DNA of 9,350 nt, taken from contig CAYPOY010000206.1 of assembly GCA_964412395.1 (NCBI GenBank), positions 1 through 9,350 on the forward strand, written 5' to 3'. The notes below the pieces were generated by a model. The model had not been told where the DNA came from and ran no database searches. It saw only the letters and a program-made list of their open reading frames with translations. Source of the DNA: CAYPOY01 sp964412395 (GTDB lineage Bacteria; Chloroflexota; Anaerolineae; B4-G1). Position numbers and translations under genes: made by a program. Of the stretch, positions 1 to 7,225 are shown in pieces; position 1 is the first letter of the stretch; every line of letters begins with the position of its first letter.

Positions 1-31
1 CCACTTTCAGCCCTTTTTGCCCCCCCACGTA

Positions 32-52
32 GGGTTTCTGCTTCGAAAACCC
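32..52. repeat. Small inverted repeat beyond the 3' end of the giant gene
   Basis: GGGTTT at 32-37 and AAACCC at 47-52 form a 6-bp stem with a 9-base loop. It is flanked on the left by a run of seven C and by CCCTTTTT. It lies about 100 bases past the stop of the minus-strand giant gene, beyond the stronger hairpin at 70-96. It could be a secondary processing or termination structure, or part of a dispersed intergenic repeat. Weak evidence. Confidence 0.3.
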
Positions 53-69
53 ATCAACGGACGCAAAGA

Positions 70-96
70 TGCCCGGCACTTTGGAGGTGCCGGGCA
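70..96 (-). terminator. GC-rich hairpin downstream of the giant gene, candidate terminator
   Basis: TGCCCGGCAC (70-79) and GTGCCGGGCA (87-96) are perfect 10-base complements around a 7-base spacer. It begins 59 bases past the stop of the minus-strand giant gene. Read on the minus strand the hairpin is followed by TCTTTGCG, only a short T-rich stretch, so as a Rho-independent terminator it is structurally strong but has a poor U tract. An alternative palindrome, AGGTGCC-G-GGCACCT (85-99), shares the right arm, and CGGGCACC recurs at 92-99 and 106-113. This layered symmetry is also typical of REP-like intergenic elements. Confidence 0.5.
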
Positions 97-155
97 CCTG
101 ACGATCGGGCACCGGGTTGCTGCGGCAGAGTTGGCGCGATGTGAAAGATCGGTGG

Positions 156-3100
156 CTACGGAGCGCTTGCGTTGCGCACCACTAACGGCAGATATAGTGT
201 GCGCGAAGGAATGTCCGTGTCCGCAGGCGACACCCAGATCTCGACGCGGATGCAGTGGGGGCCGCCGATGAGCGGGTCGCTGCCCTCCCCTGCGTCCACG
301 CGCACGACGTCAGAGTAGTAGCCTGGCTGCAGCCCACTGGTGTCCACGTCCACCAGCACAATACCATCCAAGTCATCCGGCGGTACTTGGACGCTGGGAT
401 TGATCCACGTGCTGTCGGTGTCAACGTTCAGCATCAGGATTCCGCCTCCCGTGTTGCTAAAGTCTATGAATTGTGCAACTGGTTCAGGATCCCCCTTCTT
501 GGCATAGAACACCAGATGATTCGTGTCCAGCGCCAGACGCGGCTGGGTCAACTGGGCCGGGAAACTGGAACTATCCAGCGGGTCGGTGCCCGCTGCCTGT
601 TCCTCCCAATCGCTGAAGTCGTCGCCATCGCTGTCTTGCACCGTCGGGACGGTGCCCAGGCTGAGCTCCAGACCGTTTTCCAGGCCGTCGCCGTCCGCAT
701 CGAGCGTGGAACTGTAGACCGCGTAAGCCGTGGCCCAGTCGTCTGGCAGTCCATCGCCGTCGTCGTCCACGCCATCTGTGACGGTGACGGTGATCGGATC
801 GGAACTGGCGCTGCACCAGCCTTCGCTGTTGGCGGCGCTCACGCTGACCCGATAGGTCGCGCCGGTCTGCAGGCCGGTGACGGTGGCAGTGGGCAGGGTG
901 GTGTCAACGCATCCAACGGTCTCGGTGTACGAGGCGGTGGAGGGGCCGGCGAGCCACTGGTAGGCCAGCCGATAACTGTCTGGGGTTGCACCTGTCGCTG
1001 CCGGCGACCACGAAAAGTGCACATAGGTCGAGGTCTGGGACACGAGGGTAAGGCTGATCGGCGCCAGGGGCACCGGGTCCATACTGGCATCTGTCGGCGT
1101 GGCAGATTCCATGGATGAGAATGCGCTTTCGTTCCCGTTGACGTCAATCGCCTTGATTGCGACCTGATACGTGGTGCCGCTTATCAGCCCGCCGAGCCGC
1201 AGCGTTGGGCTGAGCACGGCCGTCACACGTTCATCGTTGTACCACCTCCAATACGGAAAAGGAAACTCCTTGTAGATTCCCCAGCGCACCAGATAGGCGG
1301 CGAGGTCTTTTTCTGGCGACGGGTCCCAGCGCGCCAGGATGGCGCCATCCACGCCCTCCAACTCCAGGCCCGTTGGCACCCCCGGCGCGACAGTGTCAGT
1401 GACCACAATCTTGCCCACCGCGCTAAAGGTGCTGAGGCCAGGGAAGCGGTTCGGGTCGAAGGCGCGGGCGCTGGGCAGTTCGCTGCGCGTCTGGCACGGG
1501 TCGCTAGGGTCGTAGACCGAGCCGGCCGGGAAGTCGTTGACGCCGTCGTCCACCACGGCACGGATTCCATAATAGCACTTCTCACCAGGATAGGCCCAGT
1601 TCTTCAGTCCTGAAGTATCCCACACGTAACTGCCCGCGCTGAAGGGCCAGTTCTGCACGATCACTTGCTCCACGCCAACGGTACCGAATTCGTCACCCTC
1701 CTTCATGTAAGGTGTGTAGTAGAGGCTAGTGGTGGCACTGACGGGTGTGCCGGCCGGCACTTCCCAGGTGATGGTGTAGACGCCGCTGCCGTCCTCGATC
1801 CCTGCGCCGGGTGTCAGGAAGCGGCCGGGGTTGTCCACCGTGCCGGGCGCACCCTTGTTGGCAAAGTAGATGAACTTGTAGTGCTCAGTGCCGGTCACGG
1901 TCAGGCTGCTGATCACGGCCTGCCAGTCTCCGGGCTTGGACTGTTTGAGCTGCACTCCCATCAGTTTGCTGTTGGCCGTGGTGCTGATAGCGACGGTGTA
2001 GGCGGTGCTGACGGTGACGTCAGTACCATCGGGATCATACAACGTGAGTTCCGGCGCGCCGGCCTGCCAGCCCAGCGCGACGAGCAAGTTTTCCGCGTCG
2101 GGGGAGACCTGGAGCGTCTCGGTCGAGACGCCGTTAACTGCCGGCGATGCGGCGCGCACGGCCACACGGTCTGCGGCGCTCGCATACTGCGTTTGGAAAG
2201 GCCCGACCGCCCCACCGTACTGGTCAATCAGCACGTGGTCGTCGTTACCCAGGATAAAGTCAATGCCGTGGTCAAAGCCGAAGTACATCCCGATGTCGAA
2301 GCCGCAGATGACGAACTTACCCTTCACGCCCCACTCGTAACTGATGCAACTGGCGTTGGTGCAGAACTCCCCGAACGCCACTTCGATGCCGAAAGATATG
2401 TCGAAGGGTGGGATGTCTATGAACCACCAACTGAATGCCGCGCCCTGATTGATGTAGAAGGTGGCGGCGATCTGCGCGGCCATGTGCTTTTCGTCGTTGT
2501 CGGGCAGCCAGTGGTACCTGTGCTGCCAGCCTTGCCCCTCCCACATGTGCGCCCACACACTCCCCTCCAACCCGACGTCACTGGTCAGATCGAAGGCCAG
2601 GTTCATATTAAACCCGACGTCGAGCGGGTTCCAGGCCACCCACAGGCTACCATCGACGTCCACTAGCCCCAGGATTTCGCCCGCGCCCTGGAATGCGAAC
2701 ATGCCGCGGGTATCAATGGTAACGTCACCGTAGCCCCTGAACAGGGAACCACCGTCGCCCGTCTGAAAGTTCAGGCCGAACTTGATCTGGGTATAGTCGG
2801 GAAAGATGTCCACCTGACCATTCATGCCCGTCAGAAAGAGGCCGCTGTTGGCGAGGGGGACGCCGACGGGCGAGTAGAATTCAAAGTGCACGCTGCGCAG
2901 GGTGGACTCGCACAGCTTGAAACCGGCGCCAATCGCGCCTATGTTCGGCATCATCAGTTGCGTCTCGCCGCGAATCACCGTCACCTCAGGCCCGCCAGGT
3001 TCGCACGGCTCATATCCAACCGAGACAGACCCGCCGAAGGTGTCGAAACTGAACTCCTGCGAGATGGACTGCGGACTGTTCACCGCCGCCGGGTGATCCA

Positions 3101-6100
3101 CGCTGTAGATTTGCAACTTGCCCCTGGTGCGGAACATCACCGTGCCGGCGTGGACGTTGGTGTGCACGTCGGGCATCTGCCAGTTGCGGTTCTCGGGCTC
3201 GGGGTAAGCGTCGTCCAGCGCACGCAGGTCAATGCAACTCTTGTCACCACAACCCCGCTCCGGATCGCTGGGGATTTTTATGCCCACCCCCAGGATCAGA
3301 GCCTGGACCGGCTTGGTCGCGCCGCCGAGTTCGGACGGCTGGCTGATGGTGGCGTTGCTGGCACGCACGTTCTGGAAATAACGCGCGTTAGTCTTGTCGT
3401 CGCTTGGCGGCGTTACGTCCAGGCTAAAGGTGTCGCCGAGAGCGAGGATCAGGCTGGCAATCGTCGGTGGAGTGTTCGCGTCGGTTCGAGTGATGGTGTA
3501 GTCCAACGAGGGGTAGCCGCCGACGTCCACCCAGTAGGACACGTCGAATGAGAACTCTACCCCCTCGACACTCCGTCGCAGATCACCTCCGCCGTGTGCC
3601 TCGCCGGTGAGGGGACGCACCTCGAACCATGCAGCGCTCACATCTGCTTTGTCCTTGTCTCGCCATGGGCAAAGATCATACGCGCCACAATCGGTTGGTA
3701 TGAGGATGCTCCCACTTGTGCGTTCCATCTTACCGGTGTACACCTGGAAGTAATGGTCTCCTGTCACCGGGCTGGTGGGGTCTTCCAGGGTGTTGCAATC
3801 CACCAGCAACACGAGGCTATCGGGGGCCAGTTGGATGGAGTCGGTGCCAAAGTAGGCGATCTGTCCGCCCACCACCGCCACGCTCGGCGCGACGTCGCCC
3901 GGGGCTCCGATCATCGGCGCGATGGTGGAAGCGGTGCTCGTCGCGTCGTACATCGGCAAAGCATCCCATCCATTCTCACTCCACAACTGCAAGCCGCCGT
4001 GGTTGCGGCGGTTGAGGGACGGAAAGTCAGTCGTGGGGCAGCGGATCTCCTGGCACGTACCGTACTTGGTGGGAAACTTGCCTACCGAGCACGAGGTGAC
4101 GCGCACGCGATAGCTATACGTCATTGGCTTGACATCCCCGTTACGAGGAGATTCGCCTCCACCGACCCTTGTCCAGAGGGTCGGTCCCGGATCGTCATAG
4201 GCGGGAAGTTGCTCGGCCGATGCCGAAAGAGGTGGTGGTTCCCATTTCCAGAGGGTAACTCCCGGACCGTTATAGGCCAGCACCAGTGCATAATCGCCCG
4301 GGGACGTATCGGGGGTAAAGATGGGGCCACTCAGTTCCACGCCGCCGTACTCGGTGTTACACTCTGCGTTACTCGCGGCTTTAATGTGATCGCCGAAACC
4401 CAAAAAGTGGTTGGAGCCGCCCTCGAACAACTGGGCGCTGAAGCCACGCGCATACTCGTAAAGATCCGGGAAATCCGGGTCACCGTGGTAGATTTCGATG
4501 TTCACGCGGACGTTGCTGCCGGACGGCAACTGGCCAAAGTCAATGTTCCACAACGCCAGCGGATCGTTGCTGTCGAAACCCATACCATACGTAAGCACGA
4601 CGGTGCTGTTGACAACAGCCACGATACTCTCCTTCTCGCCGATCAGCCGTATGTCATAATCCAGCGGCGGGTCCTCGCCTACTTGAGGCTTCACCCGCAG
4701 GTTGTACAAGTCGCCCCCTGCCTGCCTGCCGTTCAACAGGACGTAGCTCAGGTGGTCGTTCGGTTCCGCCTCCAAACCCACCATGTCTAATAATATTGGG
4801 ATGCGCAGTTCAAGCGGCACGCTGCCTTGCAGGTGCTGCTTATACACTTCACTACCTGAATGCGGTGGCCATTCGCCCTCCGTCTCGCCGATGCCGCGTG
4901 CGACCACGGCCTGCCAGTGGTCGGGCAGCGGCTCTAACCGGTACTCGTGGTCGGCGTGGAAATAAGGGTCGTCCCCATCTGGGAGGCCAAAGTTTACGAA
5001 CGGAATGTCGGGCCCGATAACTTCCCCCTCGCTCAGCGTGGGACCGCGGTAAAAGACCATCAACCGCACGCCGCCATTGGAGGTGGCGAGGGTTGCGGGC
5101 TCGCCTGCGGTACTGAGGTCCTCGATCTGTTGGATCTCGTTGTCCTCGCCGGTCATCGTCCAGACGAGGTTCTCATCGAAGACAAAGCCACCGCAGTCAA
5201 TGGGGTTGGGATCGCAGAACTCGTTCGCTGCCTTGAGCATGATGCCGTGATCAGAGTAGGGGTCGCCAAGCCACTTTTGCACCTGGTTAGTGACGTCCCA
5301 GATCACACCTCGGTCGGCGTTCGTCGGGTCGCCCGCGCTGCACGACATCCATTGAGTGCCAATGTGCCCGACTACATTGTAGACAGGAGCGCTGGCGCTG
5401 TGTGGATTGGTCCATTGGTCGAGTTCATACGCCTCCACGCGCTGGGCGAGATAGGGCATCTTGGCGCTTGCGCCTCCACCCGTCGGCACGGCGATCAGGT
5501 AGGCCGCGGTGACCTCTGTGTCTGGGGGTTGCGTGGGTGTAGCAAATCTCATCAGCAGCTGTATCTGAACGTCGTACCCGTGAAAAACGTCCCTGAACAG
5601 GCCGACGCTGGGCCCGTAGTAGTCTACGAAGCCGGAACCCTCCTCGTATCCCGGGGCCCGCACGATCGTTCCGCTCCTCATCTGGAACAGCGGGTCAATC
5701 ACCACCGGGAAGCGCCGCTCCTCCGCCGCAAGCCAGTCCCACGGCACGCGCACGCGCAGTTCGATCGTCGTCGGGTCGGCGGCGGCGGTCAGCCGGTAGT
5801 CGCCGGCCACACGCACCGAGGGGTCGCGCTGCTCGTGGGCCTGGGGCGGCTGCAGCCACAGCACGTCGCCACCCGCGCTCACGAACGAGAGTGCGTCGCG
5901 GGTCTCCAATGGCAGGTCGAGCGCACTGACGGGCTCGCCCCCGGCCTGGAGCGTCGTGCCGGGACGCAGGTGCAGGTACACGCAGAGTTCCAGGCTGTCT
6001 GCCGGCGCGTCAGGTGAGGGCAGCGACGACAGACGCATAGTGTATTCGGCGCTGCCAAAGCCGCTGTGCCACTCGTCTTGCAGTGCGGGGTCGCTCCAAT

Positions 6101-6914
6101 TGCCAGTATAGCGCACGCTGCGCCCGTCCGCACTGGCCTGGCTGGACGCGGCTTCCGACTCCGGCACCACCGTCGCCAGCGTGGCGGTCTGCCCGTCGGC
6201 ATCCACCGCCACCAGGCTCTGCGGCTCCCAGCCCACGCCCGCCTCGGCCACACCGATCTTGGCGTCGCTGCTGCGCGGCGACAGGCCGATGTTCAGCGAG
6301 TTTGTGTTATTGATCCAGCCGTTCTCGACCGTTGCAAAGGCGGGGTTGATGGGCAGCCAGTTCCCCTGGTTGTCCTGGTAGTGCATCGGTCGTGTGTCCT
6401 GCACCAGCGCGTAGGTGCCATCGCCCATGTCAAACGTGGCGCTGTCGGCTGTGCGCAATGCAGTCAGTTCAGTCTTGCCAACCAGGTCGTCGGGCAGCCC
6501 ACGCACGTCGTCCGCGCTGAGCGGGGCCACCGGCTCCTGCACTACCGGCACATAAGGCGCCACCGGCCCAGGCAGGGTGTGCGGCTGGGGGATAACTGGC
6601 GCCGCTGCGACGGGCTGTACCGGTGCAGGTGCAATGTCCTGAGCGGCCCCTTCGACGGCTCGACTGAGCTCGCCGAAGTCTTCGTTCAGGACACGTCGGG
6701 CTGCAGGCGCGAAGTCCTGTCGAGGGGCGCGGTATGGAGCATTCGGCGTGGGCGGCAAGCTCTGCACGCTGAGCGACGTGAGCAGCAGTAGCAGCAAGGC
6801 GATCTGCAGAAAGCGCCTGGGAAATGATCGGAAATTCGGATGTCTCTTCATCGCACGTCTCCCTTGCGTGTGGATTTTGGATCTGATAGACTGAAACAAC
6901 TGTCGGGCTTTCAT
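156..6914 (-). CDS. Giant secreted multidomain surface protein (DNRLRE, FN3, Asp-rich Ca-binding repeats, BACON-like), function unknown
   Basis: Intact 2252-residue exported protein; the name describes domains, not a known function. Basic residues then a hydrophobic core (about 35-51, LQIALLLLLLTSLSV) form a Sec signal with no lipobox Cys. Next come a Pro/Ala/Val-rich linker (about 95-132), an Rhs/YD-protein-like N-terminal module (about 135-410: TFDMGDGTYAL, MHYQDNQGNWLPI, RRFPVVIDP), a DNRLRE/CBM96-like domain (about 412-625, ending IWDVTNQVQKWL), an unassigned beta-rich region (about 630-1570), a PPC-like sandwich (about 1595-1685), an Ig-like domain (about 1700-1838), FN3 domains (about 1843-1941 and 1948-2047), three Asp-rich Ca2+-type repeats (DDDGDGLPDD, DADGDGLEN, DSDGDDFSDWEE, 2050-2105), a BACON-like sandwich (about 2125-2230) and a YLPLVVRN tail (2241-2248). 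No Rhs repeats, toxin or catalytic motif seen. The start at 6914 has AGGAGGTG four bases upstream; an internal ATG at 6851 also has a good ribosome site. Probable role: adhesion or glycan binding at the cell surface. Confidence 0.93.
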   Translation of the reverse strand: MKARQLFQSIRSKIHTQGRRAMKRHPNFRSFPRRFLQIALLLLLLTSLSVQSLPPTPNAPYRAPRQDFAPAARRVLNEDFGELSRAVEGAAQDIAPAPVQPVAAAPVIPQPHTLPGPVAPYVPVVQEPVAPLSADDVRGLPDDLVGKTELTALRTADSATFDMGDGTYALVQDTRPMHYQDNQGNWLPINPAFATVENGWINNTNSLNIGLSPRSSDAKIGVAEAGVGWEPQSLVAVDADGQTATLATVVPESEAASSQASADGRSVRYTGNWSDPALQDEWHSGFGSAEYTMRLSSLPSPDAPADSLELCVYLHLRPGTTLQAGGEPVSALDLPLETRDALSFVSAGGDVLWLQPPQAHEQRDPSVRVAGDYRLTAAADPTTIELRVRVPWDWLAAEERRFPVVIDPLFQMRSGTIVRAPGYEEGSGFVDYYGPSVGLFRDVFHGYDVQIQLLMRFATPTQPPDTEVTAAYLIAVPTGGGASAKMPYLAQRVEAYELDQWTNPHSASAPVYNVVGHIGTQWMSCSAGDPTNADRGVIWDVTNQVQKWLGDPYSDHGIMLKAANEFCDPNPIDCGGFVFDENLVWTMTGEDNEIQQIEDLSTAGEPATLATSNGGVRLMVFYRGPTLSEGEVIGPDIPFVNFGLPDGDDPYFHADHEYRLEPLPDHWQAVVARGIGETEGEWPPHSGSEVYKQHLQGSVPLELRIPILLDMVGLEAEPNDHLSYVLLNGRQAGGDLYNLRVKPQVGEDPPLDYDIRLIGEKESIVAVVNSTVVLTYGMGFDSNDPLALWNIDFGQLPSGSNVRVNIEIYHGDPDFPDLYEYARGFSAQLFEGGSNHFLGFGDHIKAASNAECNTEYGGVELSGPIFTPDTSPGDYALVLAYNGPGVTLWKWEPPPLSASAEQLPAYDDPGPTLWTRVGGGESPRNGDVKPMTYSYRVRVTSCSVGKFPTKYGTCQEIRCPTTDFPSLNRRNHGGLQLWSENGWDALPMYDATSTASTIAPMIGAPGDVAPSVAVVGGQIAYFGTDSIQLAPDSLVLLVDCNTLEDPTSPVTGDHYFQVYTGKMERTSGSILIPTDCGAYDLCPWRDKDKADVSAAWFEVRPLTGEAHGGGDLRRSVEGVEFSFDVSYWVDVGGYPSLDYTITRTDANTPPTIASLILALGDTFSLDVTPPSDDKTNARYFQNVRASNATISQPSELGGATKPVQALILGVGIKIPSDPERGCGDKSCIDLRALDDAYPEPENRNWQMPDVHTNVHAGTVMFRTRGKLQIYSVDHPAAVNSPQSISQEFSFDTFGGSVSVGYEPCEPGGPEVTVIRGETQLMMPNIGAIGAGFKLCESTLRSVHFEFYSPVGVPLANSGLFLTGMNGQVDIFPDYTQIKFGLNFQTGDGGSLFRGYGDVTIDTRGMFAFQGAGEILGLVDVDGSLWVAWNPLDVGFNMNLAFDLTSDVGLEGSVWAHMWEGQGWQHRYHWLPDNDEKHMAAQIAATFYINQGAAFSWWFIDIPPFDISFGIEVAFGEFCTNASCISYEWGVKGKFVICGFDIGMYFGFDHGIDFILGNDDHVLIDQYGGAVGPFQTQYASAADRVAVRAASPAVNGVSTETLQVSPDAENLLVALGWQAGAPELTLYDPDGTDVTVSTAYTVAISTTANSKLMGVQLKQSKPGDWQAVISSLTVTGTEHYKFIYFANKGAPGTVDNPGRFLTPGAGIEDGSGVYTITWEVPAGTPVSATTSLYYTPYMKEGDEFGTVGVEQVIVQNWPFSAGSYVWDTSGLKNWAYPGEKCYYGIRAVVDDGVNDFPAGSVYDPSDPCQTRSELPSARAFDPNRFPGLSTFSAVGKIVVTDTVAPGVPTGLELEGVDGAILARWDPSPEKDLAAYLVRWGIYKEFPFPYWRWYNDERVTAVLSPTLRLGGLISGTTYQVAIKAIDVNGNESAFSSMESATPTDASMDPVPLAPISLTLVSQTSTYVHFSWSPAATGATPDSYRLAYQWLAGPSTASYTETVGCVDTTLPTATVTGLQTGATYRVSVSAANSEGWCSASSDPITVTVTDGVDDDGDGLPDDWATAYAVYSSTLDADGDGLENGLELSLGTVPTVQDSDGDDFSDWEEQAAGTDPLDSSSFPAQLTQPRLALDTNHLVFYAKKGDPEPVAQFIDFSNTGGGILMLNVDTDSTWINPSVQVPPDDLDGIVLVDVDTSGLQPGYYSDVVRVDAGEGSDPLIGGPHCIRVEIWVSPADTDIPSRTLYLPLVVRNASAP
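4170..4279 (-). repeat. Internal 75-bp-period duplication in the giant gene
   Basis: Two copies of a roughly 36-base unit lie 75 bases apart. They encode AYNGPGVTLWKW (residues 880-891) and AYDDPGPTLWTR (905-916), separated by a Pro/Ser/Ala-rich spacer. The DNA units share GCCTAT, TCCGGGA and ACCCTCTGGA in identical order, so the similarity is at DNA as well as protein level. This points to a tandem duplication rather than convergence. The Trp-bearing unit could be a short beta-hairpin motif; no named family recognised. Confidence 0.6.
6858..6865 (-). promoter_or_regulatory. Second ribosome binding site, alternative start of the giant gene
   Basis: On the minus strand AAGGGAGA lies six bases before an in-frame ATG at 6851 (residue 22 of the long form). 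Starting here gives MKRHPNFRSFPRRFLQIAL..., a textbook signal peptide with a short basic n-region. The long form adds 21 mostly basic residues. Either start is plausible; both may be used. Confidence 0.45.
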
Positions 6915-6918
6915 CGCT

Positions 6919-6926
6919 CACCTCCT
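6919..6926 (-). promoter_or_regulatory. Near-perfect Shine-Dalgarno for the giant gene
   Basis: AGGAGGTG on the minus strand, followed by AGCG and then ATG at 6914. It matches the anti-SD end of 16S rRNA at ideal spacing and decides the upstream start. Confidence 0.8.
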
Positions 6927-6936
6927 GATGTGAGAA

Positions 6937-6961
6937 CACGGATTGGCAGGATTCACGGATT
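6937..6961. repeat. 8-bp direct repeat CACGGATT in the 5' leader of the giant gene
   Basis: CACGGATT occurs at 6937-6944 and 6954-6961, a 17-base period, with GGCAGGATT between them. It lies about 10-35 bases upstream of the Shine-Dalgarno, so it would be in the transcript leader. It could be a remnant of a dispersed ACGGATT-type repeat or a regulator site; neither is shown by the sequence alone. Confidence 0.4.
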
Positions 6962-7048
6962 CCTGCTGACCAGGCCTTCAAGGTGGTTGTCCTCGGTGAT
7001 GTGTGATTGTCCGTCGAGCGCCGATTCGAGCCGCGGCAATGCATCGAA

Positions 7049-7079
7049 GCAATGAAACAATGAACAATGAAGCAATGAA
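7049..7079. repeat. Degenerate heptad repeat array, unit CAATGAA
   Basis: GCAATGAA, CAATGAA, CAATGAA and GCAATGAA follow one another, with a single extra A after the first. That makes four copies of CAATGAA with one-base phase slips. GCATCGAA just to the left (7041-7048) may be a decayed fifth copy. A related array with units CAATGAC and CAATGAT lies at 8054-8081, so each end of the methyltransferase gene has one. Slipped-strand expansion is the likely origin. Confidence 0.65.
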
Positions 7080-7225
7080 CAGGTGGCATTGTCACCCAGG
7101 TCAACGCCAGGTGTTGCCGCCGTGTAGGTCCCCAGCCAGGTAATCATCCAGCTACGAGGTTGACTATGCTTCTTGTAGCGCGTTGGTGACGACACATAAA
7201 CAACACCTTCGCTAGCCGGAAACCA

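Larger units (their letters stand above)
6915..7225. other. Intergenic region between the methyltransferase and the giant gene
   Basis: A 311-base gap between two same-strand (minus) genes. It holds the giant gene's ribosome site, the CACGGATT direct repeat and the CAATGAA heptad array. I find no convincing promoter: TTGACC (minus strand, near 7100) lacks a matching -10 at normal spacing. I see no tRNA cloverleaf, no clear terminator after the methyltransferase and no recognised riboswitch. The long gap suggests the giant gene has its own promoter. Confidence 0.6.

Noticed and set aside
17..271. Small plus-strand ORF at the left edge
   Set aside because: It reads through the hairpin at 70-96 and into the antisense of the giant gene. 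Composition and context give no support.
255..6791. Several long plus-strand ORFs opposite the giant gene (255-1118, 1665-2666, 3594-4790, 4947-6017, 6066-6791)
   Set aside because: They lie wholly inside the minus-strand gene and translate to Arg/His/Val-rich sequence with no domain pattern. They are antisense open frames produced by GC-rich codon use. The minus-strand reading gives coherent domains throughout.
7049..7079. CRISPR-like array
   Set aside because: Units are only 7-8 bases and contiguous, with no spacers, so they are simple tandem repeats.
6915..7225. Small RNA, tRNA or riboswitch in the long intergenic gap
   Set aside because: No cloverleaf, no conserved riboswitch core that I recognise, and no hairpin-plus-T-run to end a transcript.
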